From Streptomyces vilmorinianum (GTDB taxonomy: Bacteria > Actinomycetota > Actinomycetes > Streptomycetales > Streptomycetaceae): a DNA stretch of 64,000 bases. The notes beneath the pieces were generated by a model, which saw nothing but the letters and a program-made list of their open reading frames with translations, had not been told where the DNA came from and did no database searches. Below, piece after piece: positions 9,062-16,119 of the stretch. The stretch covers positions 62,001 to 126,000 of the forward strand of contig NZ_CP040244.1 of the NCBI RefSeq assembly GCF_005517195.1, written 5' to 3'. Each line of letters opens with the position of its first letter. The stretch's first letter is position 1. The translations under genes were made by a program, and so were the position numbers.

Positions 9062-9916
9062 TCACCCTTCGGCTTGCCGGTAAACGATGGTGGTGCTGCC
9101 CACGACGATCCGCGAGCCGTCGCGGAGCGTAGCGCGGGTGGTGTGCTGCCCGTCCACCACGATGCCGTTGGTGGATCCGAGATCCTGGATCGTCGAGGGC
9201 GTTCCGGTCCGGATCTCGCAGTGCCGGCGGGAGACGCCGGGATCGTCGATCCTCACGTCCGCGTCGGTGCTGCGGCCAAGGACCAGGGTCGGGCGGGAGA
9301 TCTGATGGCGGGTGCCGTTGATCTCGATCCACCGGCGCACCTGGGCGCCGGCGGCGGGCATGGGGCCGGGCCCGCCGGCCGTGGGACGGCCTGCGGTGGG
9401 TGCCTGGCCGGGCCGCTGCATGCCGGCCGCGCCCGGCGGCGGGGCCGCGGGCATCGGCGGGACAGCGGCCGGCGGGTAGCCGTAGCCGCCCGGTGCGCGG
9501 CCCTGCTGGGGGCCGGCGGCGGGAGCCTGCTGCTGTGACGAACTCGACGCGAGCGTGCGGCTGCGTACGCGGTACAGACCCGTGTCCAGGTCGGCGGCCT
9601 TCTCCAGGTGGACCTTGATCGGGCCCATGAAGGTGTAGCGCTGCTGCTTGGCGTAGTCCCTGACCAGGCCGGCGAGCTCGTCGCCGAGCTGGCCCGAGTA
9701 CGGGCTGAGGCGGTCGTAGTCCGGCGCGCTCAGCTCCACGATGAAGTCGTTGGGGACGACGGTCCGCTCGCGGTTCCAGATCGTCGCGTTGTTGTCGCAC
9801 TCGCGCTGGAGAGCGCCCGCGATCTCGACGGGCTGGACCTCGGACTTGAAGACCTTGGCGAAGGTGCCGTTGACCAGGCCTTCGAGCCGCTGTTCGAAAC
9901 GCTTCAGGACTCCCAT
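9062..9916 (-). CDS. fhaA: FHA-domain protein FhaA with DUF3662 domain
   Basis: A 284-residue cytoplasmic protein. The N-terminal domain (about 1-125, MGVLKRFEQRLEGLVNGTFAKVFKSE) is the DUF3662 region of FhaA. A Gly/Pro/Ala-rich linker joins it to a C-terminal FHA domain (about 198-280) with GRSTDADV, SRRHCEI and GSTNGIVVD. Known mycobacterial FhaA binds phosphorylated MviN and controls peptidoglycan synthesis at the pole. It is the first gene of the fhaA-fhaB-pstP-rodA-pbpA-pknB operon. A strong ribosome-binding site (GGAGGAGGTG) precedes ATG 9916, and a putative promoter lies about 45-75 bp upstream. Confidence 0.94.
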   Translation of the reverse strand: MGVLKRFEQRLEGLVNGTFAKVFKSEVQPVEIAGALQRECDNNATIWNRERTVVPNDFIVELSAPDYDRLSPYSGQLGDELAGLVRDYAKQQRYTFMGPIKVHLEKAADLDTGLYRVRSRTLASSSSQQQAPAAGPQQGRAPGGYGYPPAAVPPMPAAPPPGAAGMQRPGQAPTAGRPTAGGPGPMPAAGAQVRRWIEINGTRHQISRPTLVLGRSTDADVRIDDPGVSRRHCEIRTGTPSTIQDLGSTNGIVVDGQHTTRATLRDGSRIVVGSTTIVYRQAEG

Positions 9917-10331
9917 GGGGCACCTCCTCCGTCGTTGCCGTCCTGGTACTGCTTACTGATCGTATCCACGCGTCGGGAAATCGGCTGGTTCCCCTTCTCT
10001 GCCCTGTGGACGAGTGTCACCTCTCACAGACCTTCCCCATGGATCGTAGAGGCGGCCCCTGGACAGTGTCCCGCACCCGGGGAGCGAGCAGGAGGAGTGG
10101 GGCGCGACGGCGGGGGCGGTCCGTCCCGTTCCTCCCGTTACCCGGCCGCTCCCCTCTCCGTCTCCTCTCCGTCCGCTCTCCGTCTGGGCCTCGTGTGCTC
10201 TCCGTCTGTCCCTGTTCGCTGGGACAGGGGGCCAAACAAACGGATGTGAATCCACGGTCTGCGACGTGCTAATCTTCAGATGTCGCCAGGCGATCGCACC
10301 GAAAGGTGAGGAAGCCCGGAGCACACCCAAT
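9917..10331. other. Intergenic region between fhaA and tRNA-Leu
   Basis: About 415 bp without a convincing gene. The left end carries the putative fhaA promoter. The middle (10070-10230) is a C/T-rich run with CCGTCTC-type repeats. The right end, with TAATCT at 10270-10275, may be the tRNA promoter. Short frames here have no good start, ribosome site or composition bias. Confidence 0.5.
9959..9992 (-). promoter_or_regulatory. Putative promoter of the fhaA-pknB operon
   Basis: Reading the minus strand, two candidate promoter elements lie upstream of fhaA. One is TACGAT (9964-9959), a reasonable vegetative -10 box. The other is GGAAC (9992-9988), 17 bases, then CGTG (9970-9967), which resembles an envelope-stress ECF-type promoter. 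Both are only eye matches. The second would make sense for an envelope operon. Confidence 0.3.
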
Positions 10332-10418
10332 GCGCGGGTGGCGGAATAGGCAGACGCGCTGGATTCAGGTTCCAGTGCCCGCAAGGGCGTGGGGGTTCAA
10401 CTCCCCCCTCGCGCACCA
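10332..10418 (+). tRNA. tRNA-Leu (CAG)
   Basis: An 87-nt class II tRNA. The acceptor stem is GCGCGGG paired with CTCGCGC (one G-U pair), the discriminator is A, and CCA is encoded (10416-10418). The anticodon stem CTGGA/TCCAG encloses the loop TTCAGGT, giving anticodon CAG at 10366-10368, which reads CUG, the main leucine codon in Streptomyces. The long variable arm and the T-arm GGGGGTTCAACTCCCCC confirm a leucine tRNA. A terminator follows directly. Confidence 0.96.
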
Positions 10419-10420
10419 GA

Positions 10421-10457
10421 CGGAAGCCCCGTAGGTCATCGACCTACGGGGCTTCCG
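10421..10457 (+). terminator. tRNA-Leu terminator hairpin
   Basis: A perfect 17-bp inverted repeat (10421-10437 and 10441-10457) with a three-base ATC centre begins three bases after the tRNA CCA end. It has no clear T-tract. Confidence 0.8.
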
Positions 10458-10468
10458 CGTTATCTGGC

Positions 10469-10500
10469 TCACAGTCACAGTCACAGTCACAGTCACAGTC
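10469..10500. repeat. TCACAG hexamer repeat
   Basis: Five perfect tandem copies of TCACAG plus TC lie between the tRNA terminator and the histidine kinase gene. The count may vary between strains by replication slippage. It lies about 80-110 bp before the kinase start, so it could alter promoter spacing. Confidence 0.9.
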
Positions 10501-10578
10501 TTAGACGAGACGTTCGTCGCGGTGGGGCGAGACGAAAGAGAGCCGCGGGCGGGGCGCGGCGCTGCCTAGGGTGCGAGC

Positions 10579-12375
10579 GTGGACGCGTCTTCGAAGATCA
10601 GGGCCGGGATCGGCGCCGGATGGACATGGTTCGCGGCGCCCGGGATGTGGTCGCGGCGCAGGACCGCCGGCGAGGCAGTGCTCGCCGTCGTCATGGCGCT
10701 TCTGGCCGCCGGCACCGAGGAACTCCTGGGCGGCGAAGGATGGTGGCTCGCCGCGGTGGCCCTGGCCGCCGCCGTGCTGTCGCTGCTGCGCCGCCGGCTG
10801 CCGGCGAGCATCCTCATCGTCACCGGGGGACTCGCGCCCCTGATCCCCGGCTTCTTCGTGCTGCTGATCCTCGTGGGCTGGTCATCGGGCCGGTACATCG
10901 CCGGCGCCGGGCGGGCACTGATCGCCTACACCGTCGCGTACGTCCTGAACACAGCCGCGAGCCTGGTGGAGACCTGGGACCTGCAGCGGGCTCTGACCAT
11001 CGTGTTCATGTCCACGCTCTACTACCTGGGGACGACGCTGGCACCCGGCCTCGCCAACCGGTACTGGACCCAGCGCAGGACCCTGCTGCACGCGCTGCAG
11101 GAGCGCAACGCACAGCTGCTGCGAGAACGCGTGATGGTGGCGGGACAGGCCCGCCTGCGGGAGCGGCAGCGGATCGCGCAGGACATGCACGACAGCCTCG
11201 GACACCAGCTGGCGCTGATATCGGTGCACACCGGAGCCCTGGAGGTCGACCGGGAGCTGACCGGCCGGCAGCGCGAGGCGGTGGCGGTGCTGCGCAACGC
11301 CTCGGTGACCGCGATGCACGAGCTGCGCGAGGTCGTCGGCATCCTGCGCGACGGCGTCGAGGCACCGGCCGACGCCCCGCCCGCGGTGACGGGGGCCGGG
11401 GCGGGGACGGGGATGGGGACGGTGGGGGCGACGGGCCTGCCGGTACGGGCCGGCGACGCATCGGGACGGGCGGCGCGGGGGACCGCCGGTATCGAAGGGC
11501 TCGTCGAGGCGGCGCGGGCGGCGGGGAACCGGGTGGAGCTGCGGCGGCGCGGGGAGTACCAGCCGCTGCCGCCGGCCGCCGACCACGCCGCGTACAGGAT
11601 CGTCCAGGAGGCGCTCACCAACGCCTACAAGCACGCGCCGGGCGCGCTGATCGGCGTCGAGGTGCGGTACGAGCCTGACGCCTTCGTCGTGGAGATCGTC
11701 AACGAGGAGGCCGCGCACCCGCCACGGGACGTGGTCAGCGGCGGGCAGGGCCTGACCGGACTGTACGAGCGGGCCCGGCTCGTCGGCGGCATGGTCCACG
11801 CGGGTCCGGCGGACGGCGGAGGGTTCCGGGTCGCCGGGGTGCTCCCCTACGGGGTGGTGGAAGCCGCGCCTTTGGTCGATGCGGCCGACGACTTCCGGCA
11901 GCAGTCGACGAAGCCCGTGGTGGGCGACCTTGGTCCGGTCACGGTCGGACCGGCCGACTGGACCTTCACCGAACGGGAGCTGGCGATGGCGATGCGCGGG
12001 GGCAGGAGCAAGGGCGGCGGGATCGCGCTGGGATGTGGGATCGCCTTCGCGGCCCTCGTGCTGCTGCTTGTGGCGGGGGGCTTCGGTATCTACTTCCTGA
12101 TGGGCTCGATGCAGAAGGGGATGATCGACCCCGGTGAGTACGACGCCGTGAAGGTCGGCACGGCCGAGCAGGAGGTCCGCGACCGGCTGCCCTCCGGCGA
12201 CACGATCGCCACCACCGGGCTGCACGGCAAGGGACCCAAGGAGCCCGAGGGGTCGAAGTGCCTGGTGCTGATGTCCTCGGAGCTCGGGAGCAGCCTGGAG
12301 TCCGAGCCGGTTTTCCGGTTCTGCTTCAAGGACGGCAAGCTGATCGAGAAGAAGTCGTACGAGGTCACGCGCTAG
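10579..12375 (+). CDS. NarL-type sensor histidine kinase with C-terminal membrane/outer domain
   Basis: A 598-residue sensor kinase starting at GTG 10579. Four to five N-terminal membrane segments (about residues 30-155) are followed by a coiled linker and a HisKA_3 dimerisation domain with the phospho-acceptor His204 in QDMHDSLGHQLAL. The ATPase domain has an N-box EALTNAYKHA (about 345) and a G-box GGQGLTGLYERARL (about 388). After a normal kinase end (near residue 425) it continues with a linker, a Gly-rich start, a membrane segment at about 481-508 and an 85-residue outer domain (YDAVKVGTAEQEVRDRLPSG...). That last part recalls small BamE/SmpA-like lipoprotein folds. This tail is not usual for the family. 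A response regulator follows 39 bp downstream. Confidence 0.9.
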   Translation: MDASSKIRAGIGAGWTWFAAPGMWSRRRTAGEAVLAVVMALLAAGTEELLGGEGWWLAAVALAAAVLSLLRRRLPASILIVTGGLAPLIPGFFVLLILVGWSSGRYIAGAGRALIAYTVAYVLNTAASLVETWDLQRALTIVFMSTLYYLGTTLAPGLANRYWTQRRTLLHALQERNAQLLRERVMVAGQARLRERQRIAQDMHDSLGHQLALISVHTGALEVDRELTGRQREAVAVLRNASVTAMHELREVVGILRDGVEAPADAPPAVTGAGAGTGMGTVGATGLPVRAGDASGRAARGTAGIEGLVEAARAAGNRVELRRRGEYQPLPPAADHAAYRIVQEALTNAYKHAPGALIGVEVRYEPDAFVVEIVNEEAAHPPRDVVSGGQGLTGLYERARLVGGMVHAGPADGGGFRVAGVLPYGVVEAAPLVDAADDFRQQSTKPVVGDLGPVTVGPADWTFTERELAMAMRGGRSKGGGIALGCGIAFAALVLLLVAGGFGIYFLMGSMQKGMIDPGEYDAVKVGTAEQEVRDRLPSGDTIATTGLHGKGPKEPEGSKCLVLMSSELGSSLESEPVFRFCFKDGKLIEKKSYEVTR

Positions 12376-12414
12376 CGCTGACCCGCCCGAATCGGTAGCC
12401 GTGGGGGAGTAGCT

Positions 12415-13074
12415 GTGGCAGGGCAGCGCATCAGGGTCGTGATCGCCGATGACGAGCCGCTGATCAGGGCCGGGATCCGGATGATCCTCACCTCCGACCA
12501 GGACATCGAGGTGGTGGCGGAGGCGGCGAACGGCCGGGAGGCGGTCGAGCAGGCGCGGGCACACGCCGCCGACGTCGTGCTGCTCGACATCCAGATGCCG
12601 GTGCTCGACGGGCTCTCCGCGCTGCCCGAGCTGCGCCGGGCGGCGCCCTCGACGCGGGTGATCGTGCTGACGACCTTCGGTGAGCGGGAGAACGTGCTGC
12701 GGGCCCTGGAGCACGGGGGTGCAGGGTTCCTGCTCAAGGACACGGCTCCGGCCGAACTGATCCGGGCGGTACGGGCCGCGGCGGCGGGAGACGCGTACCT
12801 CTCGCCCGCCGCCACCCGGCACGTGGTGGAGCAGCTGGCATCGGGGCGGGAGGCGACGCGCGCGGAGCAGGCCAGGGGGCGCGTGGCGGCGCTGAGCGAG
12901 AAGGAGCGCGGGGTCCTCGCGCTGCTCGGGGAGGGGCTGTCCAACGCGGACGCGGGGCGGCGCCTGCACATGAGCGAGGCCACCGTGAAGACGTACGTCA
13001 GCCGGATCCTGGCGAAGCTGGGATGCGAGAACCGGGTACAGGCGGCGCTGCTCGCACGCGACGCGGGGCTGTGA
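12415..13074 (+). CDS. NarL/LuxR-family response regulator
   Basis: A 219-residue response regulator that should accept phosphate from the kinase encoded just upstream and bind DNA. The receiver domain has the acidic pair DD (residues 12-13), the phospho-acceptor Asp58 in LLDIQMP and the conserved Lys in FLLKDTAP. The LuxR-type helix-turn-helix is C-terminal (LSEKERGVLALLGEGLSNADAGRRLHMSE, then VKTYVSRILAKLG). It starts at GTG 12415 with a GGGGGAG ribosome site. The target genes are unknown. Confidence 0.93.
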   Translation: MAGQRIRVVIADDEPLIRAGIRMILTSDQDIEVVAEAANGREAVEQARAHAADVVLLDIQMPVLDGLSALPELRRAAPSTRVIVLTTFGERENVLRALEHGGAGFLLKDTAPAELIRAVRAAAAGDAYLSPAATRHVVEQLASGREATRAEQARGRVAALSEKERGVLALLGEGLSNADAGRRLHMSEATVKTYVSRILAKLGCENRVQAALLARDAGL

Positions 13075-13086
13075 CGCTCGGTCGTG

Positions 13087-13165
13087 GAGCCCGGCGGTGC
13101 CGGCGGTGCCGGCGGTGCCGGCGGTGTCGGCGGCGCCGGCGGCGTCGGCGGCGCCGGCGGCGTCG
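13087..13165. repeat. Nine-bp GGCGGTGCC-type tandem array
   Basis: About eight tandem copies of a 9-bp unit that drifts from GGCGGTGCC to GGCGGCGCC and GGCGGCGTC. It lies directly after the response regulator stop. The frame through it has no start or domain, so I treat it as non-coding. Confidence 0.85.
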
Positions 13166-13201
13166 CAGCGGACCAGGCACGCGGCGACCCACCAGGGGCG
13201 G

Positions 13202-13224
13202 TTGTCCACAGGCGGTTGTCCACA
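13202..13224 (+). promoter_or_regulatory. Two tandem DnaA boxes
   Basis: Two perfect copies of TTGTCCACA, the Streptomyces DnaA-box consensus, lie at 13202-13210 and 13216-13224. They are in the same orientation, 14 bp apart start to start, inside a direct repeat of GCGGTTGTCCACAG. They are upstream of the DUF2252 gene. Tandem boxes in non-coding DNA near oriC could bind DnaA. Confidence 0.6.
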
Positions 13225-13281
13225 GGGGGAGACGGCCCACTGAACCCGGCTGTACCTTCATGCCCAGTTGATGTTGGACAG

Positions 13282-13314
13282 CGTCGTACGAACGTCGTGC
13301 GAACGTCGTACGAA
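13282..13314. repeat. Three 11-bp direct repeats before DUF2252 gene
   Basis: CGTCGTACGAA, CGTCGTGCGAA and CGTCGTACGAA follow one another without a gap, at a period of one DNA helix turn. They end 7 bp before the GGAGG ribosome site at 13321-13325. Direct heptamers at 11-bp spacing are typical of SARP operators, but no SARP gene is seen here. Confidence 0.7.
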
Positions 13315-13332
13315 GTCGGGGGAGGACGTCCC

Positions 13333-14781
13333 ATGGGCGAGATCCGGGCAGCGGTACCGGGACAGCGAGGCACGGACAGCGGACGCGTTCCGCACGTGCC
13401 CGGATTCGCCCCGCGGGCCGCCGCGGGAGCGACGCACTCCCCCAAGGACCACGGCAAGGCCCTGCGGCAGCGCGTCCCGCGCTCCACCCACGCCACCCTG
13501 ACCCTCAGCGCGGACCGGCCCGACGCGGTCCGGGCCGTCGAGGAGTCCAGCCGCGACCGCGTACCGGAACTCGCCCCCATACGGGTCGGGAGAATGGCCG
13601 CCAGCCCCTTCGCGTTCCTGCGCGGCTCCGCCGGACTCATGGCCCACGACCTCGTCGGCTCCCCCGTCACCGGCGTCGCCGCCCAGATATGCGGCGACGC
13701 GCACGCCGCGAACTTCGGCCTCTACGGCGACGCCCGCGGCCGCCTCGTCATCGACCTCAACGACTTCGACGAGACCGTCGTCGGCCCCTGGGAATGGGAC
13801 CTCAAGCGGCTGGCCACCTCCCTGGTGCTCGCCGGACGGGAAGCGGGCGCCGACGAGGACACCTGCCGCGCCGCCGCGTTCGACACCGTCGGCGCCTACC
13901 GGCGCACGATGCGGCTGCTCGCCCGGCTCCCCGCCCTCGACGCCTGGAACGCCATCGCCGACGAGGAACTCGTCTCCCACACCGACTCCCGCGACCTGCT
14001 CGGCACCCTCGAACGGGTCTCGGCCAAGGCCCGGAACAACACCAGCGCACGGTTCGCCGCCAGATCCACCGAATCCGTGACCGACGCCGACGGCACAGGA
14101 CGGCGGTTCGTCGACGCGCCGCCGGTGCTGCGCCGGGTCCCGGACGAAGAAGCGGCGGCGGTCGCCGCCTCGCTCGGCCCCTACCTGGCCACCGTCTCGG
14201 AGGACCGGCTGCCGCTGCTCGCCCGCTACGCCGTCCACGACGTCGCCTTCCGCGTCGTCGGAACCGGCAGCGTCGGCACCCGCTCCTACGTCGTGCTGCT
14301 GCTCGACCACCGGGGCGAGGCCCTGGTCCTCCAGGTCAAGGAGGCACGGCCCTCGGCCCTGCTCCCCCACCTCCCGGCCGTCGGCTTCACCGTCCAGGAC
14401 CCGGGACACGAGGGACGGCGCGTGGTGCTCGGCCAGAAGCGGATGCAGGTCGTCAGCGACATCCTGCTCGGCTGGACCACGGTGCAGGGGCGCCCGTTCC
14501 AGGTGCGCCAGTTCCGCAACCGCAAGGGCAGCGTCGACCCGGCCGCCCTCGTCCCGGACCAGGTCGACGACTACGGCCGCATGACCGGCGCCCTGCTGGC
14601 CCGCGCGCACGCCCACAGCGCCGACCCGCGCCTGATAGCCGGCTACTGCGGAAAGAACGAGGAGCTCGACGAGGCCATCGCGGCCTTCGCCGTCGCGTAC
14701 GCGGACCGCACCACGGCGGACCACGCCGACCTGGTGACGGCGGTGAACAACGGCCGGACAGCGGCCGAGCTCGGAGTGTGA
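13333..14781 (+). CDS. DUF2252 family protein
   Basis: A 482-residue cytoplasmic protein of uncharacterised family DUF2252. Family motifs are clear: FAFLRGSAGLMAHDL, then ICGDAHAANFGLY and DLNDFDETVVGPWEWDLKRLATSL. The GDxHxxNF and DFDE patterns resemble the catalytic loops of aminoglycoside phosphotransferase-like kinases, so an ATP-dependent role is possible but unproven. The start ATG 13333 is chosen for its GGAGG site seven bases upstream. The frame is open further upstream through the 9-bp repeats and DnaA boxes but has no homology there. It stands alone, with DnaA boxes and an 11-bp repeat triplet in its upstream region. Confidence 0.88.
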   Translation: MGEIRAAVPGQRGTDSGRVPHVPGFAPRAAAGATHSPKDHGKALRQRVPRSTHATLTLSADRPDAVRAVEESSRDRVPELAPIRVGRMAASPFAFLRGSAGLMAHDLVGSPVTGVAAQICGDAHAANFGLYGDARGRLVIDLNDFDETVVGPWEWDLKRLATSLVLAGREAGADEDTCRAAAFDTVGAYRRTMRLLARLPALDAWNAIADEELVSHTDSRDLLGTLERVSAKARNNTSARFAARSTESVTDADGTGRRFVDAPPVLRRVPDEEAAAVAASLGPYLATVSEDRLPLLARYAVHDVAFRVVGTGSVGTRSYVVLLLDHRGEALVLQVKEARPSALLPHLPAVGFTVQDPGHEGRRVVLGQKRMQVVSDILLGWTTVQGRPFQVRQFRNRKGSVDPAALVPDQVDDYGRMTGALLARAHAHSADPRLIAGYCGKNEELDEAIAAFAVAYADRTTADHADLVTAVNNGRTAAELGV

Positions 14782-14821
14782 CGGCCGACGCCTGCCTGAA
14801 CCACGGGCGGCCGACGGCCAC

Positions 14822-14861
14822 GGGGGGATGGGGGCGGGGCGGGGGAGGGAGGGGGAGGGGG
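14822..14861 (+). promoter_or_regulatory. G-run cluster (possible G-quadruplex) before J-domain gene
   Basis: Seven runs of three to six G, separated by one to three bases, lie on the coding strand 30-70 bases before the GTG start at 14891. If transcribed, the leader could fold into a G-quadruplex and affect expression. This is a sequence pattern only. Confidence 0.4.
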
Positions 14862-14890
14862 CCCCGCCCGGGGGACCGTAGGCTGGTGGG

Positions 14891-15724
14891 GTGACGGACC
14901 GGAGCGAGGACGTGGGCGTGGACCAGGACGTGGACCCGGGCGCGGGTGCGGAGCGGCCCGAGGCGCGGCTGGAGAAGGCCGTGCGGGTCGCCGAGCAGGC
15001 GCTGATCGAGTTCGAGATCGCCGTGGAGACCTTCCGCGTCGAGGTCGACAACTTCTCCCGGCTGCACCACCAGAAGCTCGGCCCGATGTACACGCGGCTC
15101 GACGAGCTCGACGCGCTGATCGCCGAGGCCCGGGCGGCCCGGACCGGGGATCCGGAGGATCTGCGGCGGGCGCAGGAGGCGCGGGCGATCGTGATGCCGA
15201 TGCCCGGCGTCGAAGAGCTCTTCCACGACTGGATCGACTCCGACGGCCTGTCCCCCGAGGCCGCCGCGATGCTCACCGAGCAGCCGGTGCAGCCGCCCAA
15301 GCGGGTCCGGCCCGGCGAGGAGGCCCGGAAGCTGTACCGCGAGCTGGTCCGCCAGGCCCACCCGGATCTGGCGCGTGAGGAGGACGAGCGCAAGCGGCGC
15401 GAGGAGTTCATCACGCGGGTGAACGCGGCCTACGCCCGTGGTGACGCGGCGAAGCTGCGCGAGCTGTCCGCGGAGTGGGCGGCCGGCCCCGTGCCGGAGC
15501 AGGAGCGGCTCAGCGAGAGCGAGGAGCTGTACGCGCGCCTCGAGTGGCTGTCGCAGCGCAAGGAGCTGCTGACCCTGGTGGCGCGGGAGCTGGAGGAGAG
15601 CGCGATCGGCGCGATGCTGCGGATGGCGCCCGACGACCCCGACCAGCTGCTCGAGGAGATCGCCGAGCAGCTGCTCGCGCAGGTCTCCGAGCGTGAGGCG
15701 GAGCTGGCCACGCTGGTGCAGTAG
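14891..15724 (+). CDS. J-domain protein
   Basis: A 277-residue cytoplasmic protein. Residues 25-110 are acidic and helical and probably form a coiled coil. The J-domain core follows at about 140-180, with RKLYRELVRQAHPDLA and the invariant HPD at 157-159, the motif that stimulates DnaK ATPase. The C-terminus is again helical and Glu-rich. No zinc fingers or Gly/Phe region are present, so it is a class C type J protein. The start GTG 14891 lies just after a G-rich leader. The rhodanese gene begins 44 bp downstream and may be co-transcribed. The client is unknown. Confidence 0.82.
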   Translation: MTDRSEDVGVDQDVDPGAGAERPEARLEKAVRVAEQALIEFEIAVETFRVEVDNFSRLHHQKLGPMYTRLDELDALIAEARAARTGDPEDLRRAQEARAIVMPMPGVEELFHDWIDSDGLSPEAAAMLTEQPVQPPKRVRPGEEARKLYRELVRQAHPDLAREEDERKRREEFITRVNAAYARGDAAKLRELSAEWAAGPVPEQERLSESEELYARLEWLSQRKELLTLVARELEESAIGAMLRMAPDDPDQLLEEIAEQLLAQVSEREAELATLVQ

Positions 15725-15768
15725 GTTTTTTGGAAGAGCTTCGAGTCCGACGAGAGAAGGCCTGTCCC

Positions 15769-16113
15769 ATGAACTTCGCCCCGCTGCCCTCGGTGGAAGC
15801 GGCCTCCGTGCCGGCCGATGCCCTGGTGCTGGATGTCCGGGAGGACAACGAGTGGGCGGCCGGTCACGTCAAGGACGCGGTGCACGTTCCGATGAGCGAC
15901 TTCGTGGCGCGTTTCGGTGAGGTGACCGAGGCTGTCGCCGAGGGTGGCCGCGCGTATGTGATGTGCCGGGTCGGTGGCCGTTCGGCGCAGGTCACGCAGT
16001 ATCTGGTGCAGCAGGGGATCGACGCGGTGAACGTCGACGGCGGCATGCTCGCCTGGGACGGTGCCGGGCGGCCGGTCGTGACGGACGACGGCACCCCTGG
16101 CTTCGTCCTGTAG
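15769..16113 (+). CDS. Rhodanese-like sulfurtransferase
   Basis: A 114-residue single-domain rhodanese. It has the LDVREDNEWAAGHVKDAVHVPM strand-loop typical of the fold and the active-site loop CRVGGRS with catalytic Cys66, which would carry a persulfide. I chose ATG 15769 because it has a GAGAAGG ribosome site eight bases upstream and begins at the family start; the frame is open for 13 more codons. It ends six bases from the stop of the convergent acyl-CoA dehydrogenase gene, with no terminator between them. Confidence 0.92.
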   Translation: MNFAPLPSVEAASVPADALVLDVREDNEWAAGHVKDAVHVPMSDFVARFGEVTEAVAEGGRAYVMCRVGGRSAQVTQYLVQQGIDAVNVDGGMLAWDGAGRPVVTDDGTPGFVL

Positions 16114-16119
16114 TCGGTC

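Noticed and set aside
10469-10500. CRISPR-like repeat after the tRNA
   Set aside because: It is a simple hexamer array with no spacers, and no cas gene is present.
10332-10578. tRNA-Leu as an integration site for a mobile element
   Set aside because: No integrase, excisionase or duplicated tRNA 3' end follows, and the downstream genes are ordinary chromosomal genes.
10882-13209. A 775-codon minus-strand frame opposite the two-component system
   Set aside because: It is a shadow of the kinase and regulator genes, with no recognisable domain.
13084-13332. N-terminal extension of the DUF2252 protein
   Set aside because: The open frame passes through a 9-bp repeat and two DnaA boxes with no homology, while ATG 13333 has a good ribosome site.
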